From NCBI GenBank assembly GCA_029237695.1, contig CM055279.1:59221530-59285529 (forward strand): a stretch of DNA of 64,000 nucleotides, written 5' to 3'. Below, piece by piece: positions 21,489-31,804 of the stretch. Each line of letters begins with the position of its first letter. Positions within the stretch are counted from its first letter, which is position 1. Origin of the DNA: Conchocele bisecta. Lineage: Eukaryota; Mollusca; Bivalvia; Lucinida; Thyasiridae. The position numbers and the translations under genes were made by a program. The notes beneath the pieces are model-generated. The model did no database searches, had not been told where the DNA came from, and saw nothing but the letters and a program-made list of their open reading frames with translations.

Positions 21489-22044
21489 CGAAACTAGTAG
21501 TGCAACTACCGAAACTAGCAGTACAACACCTCTAGAAGAACCTCCCATTGCGAATGTAGACCAACCTCCTACACCTGGTCCTCTAGAAGAACCTCCCCTT
21601 GCGAATGCCACCCTAGAAGGTGCCCGCCCAGCCGGCGAATCTACGCGTTTGCATTTCTTGTTGAACCGTTTGGATCGCAAGCTACTGGATGTGGAACTTG
21701 CTGGCGAATTTGGTTCCGAGACTAGTGCATCCGAAACAACCGAGGCTAGCGCTCCCAAGCCTAGCGAACCGAAATGTGAAAAAGACTTGCAGGTGCACGA
21801 CATTTGGCAGACGGTAGAGAATGCGAAGTGGTGGCTGTGGGTCTCTGTGGCGGCGTACGCGGTTTGCAAACCACTGCTCCCATTCGTGTCCCTAGAGGCT
21901 TGTAGACTCTGGAAGAACAAACCAGATCCCGACGCCCAGTTCGTGCACTCCTCAAAACAGTCCGGTACGCCGAATGGGAAAGACGAAACTAGCGACTCCG
22001 TACACCAGCACTCTGGTAGTCGCGACCCGTTCTACATGCAGTAG
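21489..22044 (+). CDS. Uncharacterised ORF, Pro/Glu/Thr-rich with a Trp-rich hydrophobic segment
   Basis: Open from just after a TGA at about 21486 to TAG at 22042-22044 (185 codons); no ATG near the left end, so it would need splicing or is a fragment. The first part is low-complexity with a duplicated PLEEPP(I/L)AN motif; then LHFLLNRLDRKLLDVELAGE, a Ser/Glu/Pro linker, and DIWQTVENAKWWLWVSVAAY followed by AVCKPLLPF, a possible membrane or amphipathic segment; it ends charged and Ser/His-rich. The opposite strand is also open over much of the region (21339-21920), so coding status is unsure. I do not recognise it. A 325-bp tandem repeat follows directly, suggesting a repetitive-element origin. 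Confidence 0.3.
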
Positions 22045-22226
22045 CCATTTTGGAAAAAAGTTCTTTGTCTTTTTTTTTTCGAGTTGTATTTCCGAGTTGT
22101 CTTTTCTTGTTTTGTACCGAGTTGTCTTTCCTGTTCCAAGTTGTCTTTCTACCTCCTTTTGGAGAGGTTTTCTGTTTTTCGATGTGGTCTAGATCTTGGG
22201 AGACGATTTTTCTTCGACTTTCCCAA

Positions 22227-22362
22227 AAGTCCGAATGTGTACAATTGGGTGGTATCATGTCTGTTTGCCTCTTGGGAGACAAATGTTTTCTACACTTTCC
22301 CACAAAGTCCGAATGTGTACAATTGGGTGGTATCGTTTCTGTTTGCCTCTTGGGAGACAACG
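22227..22362 (+). repeat. Two-copy ~82-bp tandem duplication
   Basis: 'aagtccgaatgtgtacaatt' followed by 'gggtggtatc.t.tctgtttg' and 'cctcttgggagacaa' occurs twice in succession. The motif 'aa(t)gggtggtatcatttctg' recurs in the 325-bp units that follow. Confidence 0.85.
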
Positions 22363-22420
22363 ACAAGTCTATCTGTCGTTCGACTGTAGTTGGTTGTAGT
22401 GTCTGTAGTTCGTTGTAGTT

Positions 22421-23115
22421 CGATGTATTTGGGTTTTTCGGAAATCCGTTCCCGATTTTTCGTGGGTGTTGGGAGTGTTGTATGGTGGTGGAAACGGTGC
22501 CACCTCTGGTGGTATCATTCTGCTCTTCTCTATCCGTTTTTCGAGGGTGCTGGGGAGTACTTTTGTTCGTTGGATTTTTTCAACCCGTTTCCCAAATGTG
22601 TCCAAATACACAAATGGGTGGTATCATTTCTGTGTCCAAATACACAAATGGGTGGTATCATTTCTGTTTGCCTCTTGGGGAGGCGAATTTCTTCTACGAC
22701 AAGTTCTATCTGTGTTGGTTGTAGTGCCTGTAGTTTGTTGTAGTTCGATGTATTTGGTTTTTTCGGAAATCCGTTCCCGATTTTTCGTGGGTGTTGGGAG
22801 TGTTGTATGGTGGTGGAAACGGTGTCACCTCTGGTGGTATCATTCTGCTCTTCTCTATCCATTTTGCGAGGGTGCTGGGGAATACTTTTGTTCGTTGGAT
22901 TTTTCCAACCCGTTTCCCAAATGTGTCCAAATACACGAATGGGTGGTATCATTTCTGTGTCCAAATACACAAATGGGTGGTATCATTTCTGTTTGCCTCT
23001 TGGGGAGGCGAATTTCTTCTACGACAAGTTCTATCTGTGTTGGTTGTAGTGCCTGTAGTTTGTTGTAGTTCGATGTATTTGGGTTTTTCGGAAATCCGTT
23101 CCCGATTCAGCTTGA
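22421..23115 (+). repeat. 325-bp tandem repeat, two full units and a partial third
   Basis: 'cgatgtatttgggtttttcg' begins at 22421, 22746 and 23071, exactly 325 bp apart. Inside each unit 'caaatacacaaatgggtggt' is itself doubled. Because 325 is not a multiple of 3 and stops are few, long overlapping ORFs appear in several frames; they are not believed to be genes. Confidence 0.92.
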
Positions 23116-23506
23116 GACAATTCTACTGTGCTGCCAGAACACGATTTTGAGGCGAAGCGAGATTAAAATACAAAATCAGCAGACACAAATTTTGATTTAC
23201 AGCGCTTTAAGGCTACTTGTTTGTCAGTATCTCTGTTAGTACCACACATTCTTTCCCCATCAGATATTGTCAGTAAATCCCGATAACAATTATTATTGAT
23301 ACACACAGAGCAATGTAAATACGCTCTGGAACAATGGCTTCGCCGAAGCAGGAAGCTGACGGCCAGCTAGTTTTAGTAACAGGAATACACCCTGCATGAC
23401 GTCAGCTCAAAACCTCCTACATGTATACACAAAATGTTAAAATGCGAGCAACCCGACCCAGTTTATGTGTATGTTGGTGTATTGTCGAGCTTGATGTTTT
23501 GTATTT

Positions 23507-23898
23507 AAAGGTATATACCCACTCAGTAGGCACGAGGTGTGATATTGACTCGCGGTGGTATCAGGCTATTTTCATATGAGGCATGACTTTTTTTTTAATT
23601 ATTTATATTAATTAAATGCGTCACCTAAAAAAATTATATTTTCGACAGATTATAAAGTACGATCATTGCACATCAAAACATAAATACTGCGAATAAACAG
23701 TAATATCGCAAAAAGCAAACACGGTTATCGCCCCTGATATCTGTTTGGAAATTTACGTCTAATATAAAATGTTTACTAATGCCAATCAATACGTGGGGTA
23801 ATGGTGAATGAATGTTTATTTTGCCAAAAAATGTCTCAGATTATGTCTTTGATATAAAGAACATTTTGTGTCTACTGAGTGGGCATATGTACCTTTAA
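23507..23898. mobile_element. TTAA-flanked MITE, copy 2
   Basis: TTAA-AGGTATATACCCACTCAGT at the left, inverted ACTGAGTGGGCATATGTACCT-TTAA at the right, with the shared interior ('ctcgcggtggtatcaggcta'). Confidence 0.9.
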
Positions 23899-23929
23899 AA
23901 TGTTTGTTTTTGTCTGTGGTTTTCAGTGT

Positions 23930-24340
23930 GTGGTAGGTGGGAGCATGCGATGGGTAATTTAATGATCGGGGTTCATTCTTACCGGAATTCCGACTGGAGA
24001 CCTGGTTTGGCCCTCACATATCTTCGGCATTTTGTATGTGACAGTTGAATCTGGTTATGCCCCTTATGTGAGTATTACGATTATTCGTAATCCTATTCTG
24101 AGGGAAGGGGCCAAGTGAATTGATGTGGTATTGACCTGACACCAGGTCAGGTTATTCTAATTTCAGGGCTGAATATATTTTTTTCTCGATGTAAATATTC
24201 CGTTCTGATTTTGGGATTTTCCCCCAATGCAGCAAGTTAAAACGGATTCGGAACCGTGTTCCCGGCCTTACATAATATTAGCTGTTGATAGGCCGTTAAT
24301 CACCAATAAACAAACAAAACAAACAAACTGTGGTTTTCAA
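23930..24340 (+). repeat. SINE-like repeat, copy 2
   Basis: Full-length-looking member: 'tgggagcatgcgatgggtaa', 'ttccgactggagacctggtt', a shared core, and the 3' end 'taggccgttaatcaccaata' with tail 'aacaaacaaaacaaacaaa'. A 3' CAATAAACAAACAAA-type tail is usual for LINE-mobilised SINEs. A fragment of the middle part is also at 25728-25785. Confidence 0.8.
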
Positions 24341-26030
24341 CGGTAATATGTAGATTCCTTTCCTTTTCTATTTGTTATAGGCCTCTATCAAGTTCGAAAG
24401 TAAGAACATGGTATAATGACATTTGAAACTGTAGTGTAAAAAAAGAAATCAATGCTATCTATACATAGTAAATCTATATTCTGCACTCTTTTTTGTGCCT
24501 CAAATTGCTGTTCTTGTCCTAATTAAAATACAGATAATTCATTCAGGTAATTGAATAGGTGATAAATCAGTGGGCTGTGATCTGACACAACCACGCTTAT
24601 TGCATTTGCAGTTAAGTAGTGTTTTCTATTGTAGCAATTTCATGCAAATATCCATTCAGCACAAACATTATTATCGATTAACCCTTTCAACTCCCTGTGC
24701 CTCTCTCTTTATCCCAATGATTGCAAACATTTTAAATCCAGACGAACCATCTCTGCAGAGTATTTAATCGGACGGAATCTAACGTTTAAACTTGGTCTGA
24801 TTCAAATTTCTCTGCAGCATGCTCAGACTTAACTACATATGTAATGCTGCTAAATTTGGTATTGGCAGACTCGTAGTGTTAACGGCTGGAACATGGTCAT
24901 CATTAAAAGGAAGAAACTGCAGTCGTATTGATGAAAAAGAAGAGACCTCATGTGTGCCGCCATTACTCCAATTAACACCATAACCGCATGATCCCATACT
25001 CCGTATCTGGGGCAACAGTTATTTCATATTTAACCCTTAGAATGCGGGAACCGAAAATAATCGTCTGGTGATAATTCATATTTTGTCTTTTCTCTCAGTA
25101 AAACTATGGTTTGGCAGCATTTTAGAATCATTTCCATTGAAAATTATTCTAAAGTGCAGCCAAACCAAGTTTTTGATGAGAAAAATGAAAACATATTCAG
25201 CAGACGACACAAATTAATTCAGCACTGTAAGGGTTAAACCTTTTGCCCATGATGTATAATTCTCTACTCCCACGGCATAGTGAAATGTTGCTTCCAACAG
25301 ATTCAACATATTCACTCTGGGATCATTTTTCAATTAACCCTTTCACCCCAGTAACTGGAATGGATTTTGATTTGTTAATTCTCCGACCAATCCAATCATC
25401 ATAAAATAATTTTCAGACGAGTCCATTTATGATAAAAGGGTGTTTTTGTTCTCAAAAATATGAAAATTACTTGCAAAAAGTGTAGTCCATTTATAAAGAG
25501 AGGGTTCGTTTTTTTCTCTAAAAAGTATGAAAATTAGTTGCAAAAAGTGCAAATCCTGATGAGTCGGCTCGTCACGAGCAGGCTTATAGGATCTACACTT
25601 TTTGCCAATACACCTATACAGGCATGTGGTGTTGAAAGGGTTAGAAATGTGTGAGGTGGTGGGGAGTTTGGCGACCTGTCTATAGCATCGGTATACTATT
25701 CTCTATTCCATCGGTATACTAATGTTATGTGAGTATTACGATTATTTGTAATCCTATTTTAGAGGAAGGGGCCAAGTGACTTTAATGATTACCTGATTGA
25801 AATGACGATCATTTGACTAGAATTACGTGATTCATTTGGCGCAAAAGTGAACATCATTTTTTTCTACAGAAATTGCACTTTCAACAGGTAATATCTTATT
25901 TTTGTTAGCAAAGATCGTTATTTTAATGCGTCACATGTACGTGATAAAAAAATTCCGGGGGAGCATGCAACTAGAACCACTAGCTACCTCCGCGCGGTCG
26001 ACCACCGCAGCGCTTTAATTTTTTTTCTAG
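24340..26030. other. Intron 2 stretch without gene; small palindromes
   Basis: No coding exon seen. Contains an inverted pair around 'tatggtttggcagcatttta' / 'taaagtgcagccaaacc' (25105-25165; a related element at 62000-62075), and 'gcaaaaagtg' inverted words at 25476-25605. Confidence 0.5.
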
Positions 26031-26035
26031 GGGAA

Positions 26036-26420
26036 GGCCTGATATCATAATAAAATATGTGGATTTCGGAATAAACAAGCGGAGTTAGCACAATTTTATG
26101 TCATTCCGATAGTTTGATAAAAAGTTATTCCGAATATAGTCAAAATGTGTAAAATCCTCAGACCCTACTAAATTAACTGTCATGATGTCACTGGATAGTT
26201 CTGCTTCAAGTTTAAGGCCAATTTTGCTGTGCTGATCCAGAAAGTTGTCCGCCATTTTGTTTTACTACCAGATGCGCAGCATTAGCAGAAACAAATGTGA
26301 CGTTGCCAACACGCGTGTGATGTCATACATCACACAATTTACGTTACTTACTGACGTCAAAATGTTATGACATTTTACCTGCACAGACGTCTTTGAACTG
26401 CGTTGAATATTCATGAAATT
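26036..26420 (-). repeat. Dispersed repeat related to 12150-12560, copy 2
   Basis: Mostly the reverse complement of 12170-12550 ('ttactaccagatgcgcagca', 'tcatgatgtcactggatag'), but the last part 'gacattttacctgcacagac' to 'gttgaatattcatgaaa' is in the + orientation as in copy 1, so one end has been flipped or duplicated. Confidence 0.7.
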
Positions 26421-26438
26421 TTGACTGAATATGTGGAT

Positions 26439-26872
26439 GTTAAAGGTACATGCCCACACAGTAGGCACAAACTGTGCCCGCTATACAGATATACTCATTT
26501 AATAATATTTATTTTACTGATAGTGACGCGCGGTGGTATCAGGCTATTTTCATATGCAAATGAGGCATGATATTTTTTTATTATTTTAATATACTAATTA
26601 AATGCGTCACAGATTATAAAGTATGATCATTGCACATCAAAAAATAAATACAGAGAATAAATAGTAATGTCCGTTAACATTTTAAGGAAACACGGTTATC
26701 GCCCCTGATATCAGTGTGTAAATTTACGGCTAATATAAAATTTATAATAATGCCAATCAATACGTGGAATAATGGTGAATGAATGTTTATTTTGCAAGAA
26801 AATGTGTAGGATGATGTCTCTGATGTAAGTAACAGTTTGTGCCTACTGAGTGGGCATGTACCTTTAATGACA
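26439..26872. mobile_element. TTAA-flanked MITE, copy 3
   Basis: TTAA-AGGTACATGCCCACACAGT at the left and ACTGAGTGGGCATGTACCT-TTAA at the right, with the shared interior. Confidence 0.9.
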
Positions 26873-27009
26873 TACACATTTGTTTGGAGGTGTGCAGATT
26901 TAGCCGACACCATTGTACCTACATGTATCTATGAAGTAGGACAAAGAACTATTCAAACACAATCGAAACAAGTTTAAATGTCAGTATCATGCCCATATTT
27001 AGTTCAAAT

Positions 27010-27245
27010 TCCAGCAGCACATAAGCCGAGGCAGTTCAAAGAAGTCTGTGCATGTTAAAAGTATCATAACATTCGGACGTCAGTAAATTACATCAATTTA
27101 TTGTGATGTCTGATGCCACCTCTGTGTGTTTGCAACATCATGTTTATTTCTGATAATTCTGCGCATCTCGCAGTGTAAACGAAAATGAACAGCGTACTGG
27201 ATAACACATCAGCATTGCAAAATTGGTACTAAACTTGAAGCAGTA
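27010..27245 (+). repeat. Dispersed repeat related to 12150-12560, copy 3
   Basis: 'aggcagttcaaagaagtctg', 'acgtcagtaaattacatc', 'attctgcgcatctcgcagtg' and 'ggtactaaacttgaagcag' follow the order of copy 1. Confidence 0.65.
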
Positions 27246-27830
27246 TACATACATGTAGTTGCTAACTGTAACTCTTGCAATGTACTACCGTACCGTTCGC
27301 AGCCATAGTTACTATTCCACTCATAGCTTCCTCTCAGTCTGCAGAATAGCGAATCTAATCTAATTTGCACTTTAGTAGTTAAATGTGACTCACTGACATA
27401 TTTTATATAGTTTACTGAAAAAAAAATTAATATTATAAAAATAATATGACAAGTACAAACTAATAATTCCGAAACTAATTTTACAGTACAATATTTTTCA
27501 GTATTATAACTGTTTTACGATTGAAGGTTACTAAATTGTTTCATATAAATTAATTACACTAGCGTCTATACTGGGAACTATTTTCTAAATGTGGTATAGT
27601 ATTATCATTTCAGAACGTACTGGTACATGCATAGCGAAAATGCCAAATTATGCCATACCAAATTATCTGCTCTGCTTATGACAGGTTCTGAAGGCATGTA
27701 CTTGAATGTAGCGCATGCTTTGGGGAATGTGATGAAATAAAATGGTGTGATTGATTGATAATATGTGGCTGTGACTGGAGAAATGTGGCTTATGGGATAT
27801 GTGACCATTGTACTTCTTCACACTCGTGTA
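27245..27830. other. Intron 2 sequence, no gene seen
   Basis: Very AT-rich. The ORFs are short and featureless. Confidence 0.4.
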
Positions 27831-28010
27831 GCCTGATAATGATCTATATTGCTTGTTAGAAGCATGACGGGTGTTTCATTGATGGAACGGCGAGTAGTGT
27901 AGATGCTGATCAGACTGCGGATGCGCAGGCCGGTCTGGATCTACATTGGTTGCAAAACCCATAAGCCCAATTTCTCCAGTCACAGCCACATATATGTCAT
28001 TTACTGCCCA
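27830..28010 (-). repeat. Dispersed 'gatcagactg..ccagtgtagat' element
   Basis: Shares 'tgatctatattgcttgttag', 'agaagcatgacgggtgtttc' and 'aacccataagcccaatttct' with 45225-45370, 51355-51450 and fragments at 21280-21330 and 30150-30250, in either orientation. Confidence 0.7.
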
Positions 28011-28139
28011 TGAATTGGAATTATTGGATATTACCGTTGTATCGGTACAGTCGGTACTCACAGTTTTAAGGGACATTGCACATTTCCTACCAGCCAATGG
28101 CGGTTGTTCACTACATAATTCATTAAAAGCGAGAGTACA

Positions 28140-28905
28140 TTATTTTTGTCGCGCCCGCTTGCGGAAAGCGCGATATAGTCGGCACTTTGGCGTACGTACG
28201 TACGTGTTTTTGGTTAAGTATTTTGGTTAAAATTTTTCGTTATACTATATATCTGCAACTGCTTTGCCCATTACCTTGAAACTTCACATGGGTGTTTATC
28301 ATCATCCATATTTTCATTCTACCCCCCTCCCGTGCGGCCCCTGTGCCCAATGTCAAGGTCAAATTACTTGAAGTTTTTGGTTAAAGTTTTTGGTTAAAGT
28401 TTTTTGGTTAAAGTTTTTTGGTTAAAGTTTTTCGTTATACTATATCTCTGCAACAGCTTTGCCCATTACCTTGAAACTTCACATGGGTGTTTATCATCAT
28501 CCATATTTTCATTCTGCCCCCCACTCGTGCGGCCTCTGTGCCCAATGTCAAGGTCAAATTACTTTGAAGTTTTTGGTTAAAGTTTTTGGTTAAAGTTTTT
28601 TGGTTAAAGTTTTTTGGTTAAAGTTTTTCGTTATACTATATCTCTGCAACAGCTTTGCCCATTACCTTGAACCTTCACATGGGTGTTTATCATCATCCAT
28701 ATTTGCATTCTACCCCCCCCCCACCCGTGCGGCCCTTGTGCCCAATGTCAAGGTCTAATTACTTTGAAATTGTTGGTTAAAGTTTTTGTCACGCCCGCTT
28801 GCGGAAAGCGCGATATAGTCGGCACTTTGGCGTACATCCGTACGTGCGTGTGTCCGGTTAAAGTTTTTTTATTAAAGTTTTTCTATCTACTATATCTCTT
28901 TTTTA
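28140..28905 (+). repeat. ~245-bp tandem repeat with 'cgcccgcttgcggaaagcgc' head
   Basis: Head 'gtcgcgcccgcttgcggaaa' at 28149, repeated at 28789. Between them three units of 'ttcgttatactatatctctg', 'aaacttcacatgggtgttta', 'cccaatgtcaaggtcaaatt' and variable 'ggttaaagtttttt' runs. Confidence 0.85.
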
Positions 28906-30062
28906 GCTCACCTGAGCGAAGCTCATGTGAGCTATTGTTACCGCTATGTGTCCGTCGTCGTCTGTCGTCGTCCGTCGTAGTCGTCCGTGAACATTTTCAA
29001 ACGTCTTCTCCTCGGTAACCATTGGGTCTATAGACACCAAACTTCATGGTCATGGTCCTTAGGTAGGGGGATTACAAAATTGTTAAAATGATGTCATTAC
29101 GCAATCCAAGATGGCTGCCGTCTAAAAATAGCACAAATTCTTCAAAAATCTTCTCAAGAACCGCCAACCGGATTTCGACAAAACTTGGTGGGAATGATCG
29201 ATGTACAATGCTCTTTCAAAGTTGTTAAAATGGTGACCCCGGGGTCAAAAATGGGCGTGGCCCGTGGGGTCAAATTGGTGTCAAATTTTATTTTTGACCG
29301 AATATGGTCATGTCATATATCAAATCGAAGGTATCAACGAGGCGATCACTCTGGTGCATTTTTTGTCGAAATCGGATGGTTATGTCATCCAAGATGGCCG
29401 CCAAAATGTCAAAAGGTCGTTCTTTTATTAGAGATTTCAAATTTCTTCTTCACACGAACCGCTTGGCCCATGATGGCCAAACTTCACAGTTATGGTTCAT
29501 GGGTGAAGCCTTTTCAGATTTGTTAAAACGGAGGTCGTCGCTAATCCAAGATGGCCGCCGTCTAAAAATAGCGCAAATTCTTAAAAAGAATCATCGATGT
29601 AGAATCTCTTTCAAAGGTGTTAAAATGGTGACCCTGAGGTTAAAAATTGGCGTGGCCCATGGGGTCAAATTTTATTTTTGACCTAATATGCTCATGTCAT
29701 ATATAAAATTGAAGGTATCGATGAGGTGATTGCTCTAGTACAATATTTGTTGGAATCGGATGATTATGTCATCCATGATGGCCACCAAAAGATCCATTTA
29801 TTCAAGATTTTGAACGTATTTTTCTCGGGAACCACATGACCGATGCTGGCCGATGCTGGCCGATGTTGGCCAAACTTCATAGTAAGTTATATCCTTGGGT
29901 GAAGCATTTCCAGATTTGGTAAAATGAGTCATCGCTTAATCCAAGATGACCGCCATCTAAAAATAGCACAAATTTTTTAAAACACATGAACTCAATGTCA
30001 TATTATCCTCTGGTGTTCATGGAGTCAGGTGAGCGAATTAGGGCCATCATGGCCCTCTTATT
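28900..30062 (+). repeat. Bivalve-type 'tcacctgagcgaagctcatg' dispersed repeat
   Basis: Begins 'agctcacctgagcgaagctc', then gtccgtcgtcgtctgtcgtc, then two to three ~350-bp sub-blocks with 'aatccaagatggc(t/c)gcc' and 'tggtgaccc(c/t)ggggtcaaa', and ends 'ggtgagcgaattagggccat'. Non-coding. Confidence 0.85.
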
Positions 30063-30272
30063 TAGTGTCCATGCCTCGCCCCAAGGCGCGACATGCAGGC
30101 CGCGGTAATCTAGTTTATTGCAGACGTCCCTTAAAAGACACGCATCACCTAATGAGTTTGCAACCAGTGTAGTCCCTGATCAACCTGTGCGTTTGTAGTC
30201 TGTTCAGGGCATACACTGTTCGCTAATGAATTTTATCAAACATAATACTGTACACTGTTCTATATCTGTTTC

Positions 30273-30469
30273 AGTTTGACGTAGATGTTTTGTTGAACCC
30301 GGACAATGAATATCTTCAGTATGACCTGCCACTGTGCATCAATGTCATCACCGTGTTGGAACACTTTCGTCACAGTCAAACTCAATCACAGAAACTCTGT
30401 GGCATGCAAATATCTGACATCTGTGTGAAATCTTGCATCACACCATTTGTGAAATCCTGTATCGCGTAG
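30273..30469 (+). other. Exon-like ORF in intron 2, unplaced
   Basis: After an acceptor-like 'atatctgtttcag' a phase-0 frame reads FDVDVLLNPDNEYLQYDLPL and continues to a stop at about 30467. It does not match the PCMH/BBE domain, and exon 2 joins exon 3 perfectly without it. It could be a remnant of another gene, an alternative cassette, or chance. Confidence 0.2.
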
Positions 30470-30935
30470 CTAGAAAACCTGCGTCACATCATGTGTGAAA
30501 ACCTGCATGTGTCGACATCCTGCACCATATCACTTGTGGCATCCTGTGTCACATTACTTACGAGTTGCTGAGATCCTGTGCTACATCATTTCTGTGATCC
30601 GCAGCGTCCCCATGATGACATCACTTGTCAGATCCTGTGTGACAACACTTCTGAGATCCTGCGTCACACCAACTGTGAAATTATGCGTCACATCACATGT
30701 GAGATCCAGTGTCCCATCACTCGTGAGTTTCTGAGATCATGCGTTACATTATTCCTGAGATCCGCAGCATCACCATGATCACATGTGCATTATTCCTGAG
30801 ACACTGCGTCACATCATTTGTAAGATCCTGCGTGACAACACTTCTGAAATCCTGTGTAACACCGAATGTGAAATGATGCACTGCTTCACGTGTGAAATCC
30901 TGCGTCACATCACTCCAGATGTCTTATTACATACA
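30410..30935 (+). repeat. Degenerate tandem repeat 'gagatcctgcgtcacatcac'
   Basis: About twenty loose ~22-25-bp copies of 'tgtgagatcctgcgtcacatcact'-like words. ORFs across it are low-complexity. Confidence 0.7.
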
Positions 30936-30949
30936 TGTAAGTGGGTGGC

Positions 30950-31370
30950 AGGTGAGAGTATGTGAGGCAGGTGGGAGTATGTGAGGCAGGTGGGAGTATG
31001 TGATGGGTAATTTAACGATCGGTATTCATCCTTACCAGAATTCCGACTGGAGACCTGGTTTGGCCCTCACATACGTCTTTGACATTTTGTATGTGACAGT
31101 GGAATCTGTTTATACCCCTTATGTGAGTATTACGATTATTCGTAATCTATAGGGGAAGGGGCCAAGTGACTTTGGTGTGGTATGGACCTGGCACCAGGTC
31201 CGGTTATTCTAATTTCAGGGCTGAATATATTTTTTCTCGATGTAAATATTCCGTTCTGATTTTGGGATTTTCCCCCAAATGCAGCAGGTTAAAATGGGAT
31301 TGAACCCGTTTGCCCGGCCTTACATGACCTTAGCTGTTGATAGGCCGTTAAACACCAATAAACAAACACA
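30950..31370 (+). repeat. SINE-like repeat, copy 3
   Basis: Same path as copy 2, with three 'ggcaggtgggagtatgtga' head repeats and the tail 'caataaacaaacacacaaaa'. A second, partial tail follows at 31440-31508. Confidence 0.8.
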
Positions 31371-31507
31371 CAAAAATACATGTAACTCCATTTGTTTGCC
31401 ATTGAATTTCCATTGATACTGGTGAAATATGTGATTTGACCCAGTTAACATGGCCTAGGATGACCTTAGCTTTTGACAGACTATTAAACACCATTAAATA
31501 AATAAAT

Positions 31508-31804
31508 TGTTCTTCCTCATCTGCATATTTCTCCATGTAAACAACATATATTTATTATGGCTTTGCTATGCAAAAAGTTTGAACAAGGTTCGTCATCATG
31601 GTATAATTTAATATTACTTGACGGATTGCTTCAATGTTCAACTTGATGCATGTGAACATTGCGAACACACTCATGCCGCCATTAACATGACTATGGCCTG
31701 TTTTACCTTCATAATTTTGCGGAAACACACTTTTTTTTCGTAAGAAAAAGTTTGTACAAGTTTCTTCATCATGGTATAACTTTAATATTACTTGACCGAT
31801 TGCT
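31508..31804. other. Intron 2 sequence, no gene seen
   Basis: Contains a ~75-bp direct duplication: 'gtttgaacaaggttcgtcat' (31569) and 'gtttgtacaagtttcttcat' (31750), each followed by 'catggtataa.tt.aatatt'. Confidence 0.5.

Noticed and set aside
21339..21920. 193-codon minus-strand ORF
   Set aside because: Ser/Arg/Gly-rich low-complexity translation opposite the + frame; no domain or repeat structure of its own. The + frame is only weakly preferred.
22466..23068. 200-codon + strand ORF with internal repeats
   Set aside because: Runs through the 325-bp tandem duplication; the overlapping frames are equally open and no domain is visible.
25550..25600. Hammerhead ribozyme (CTGATGAGTC at 25557)
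   Set aside because: The required GAAA core after stem II is absent and the helices do not pair properly.
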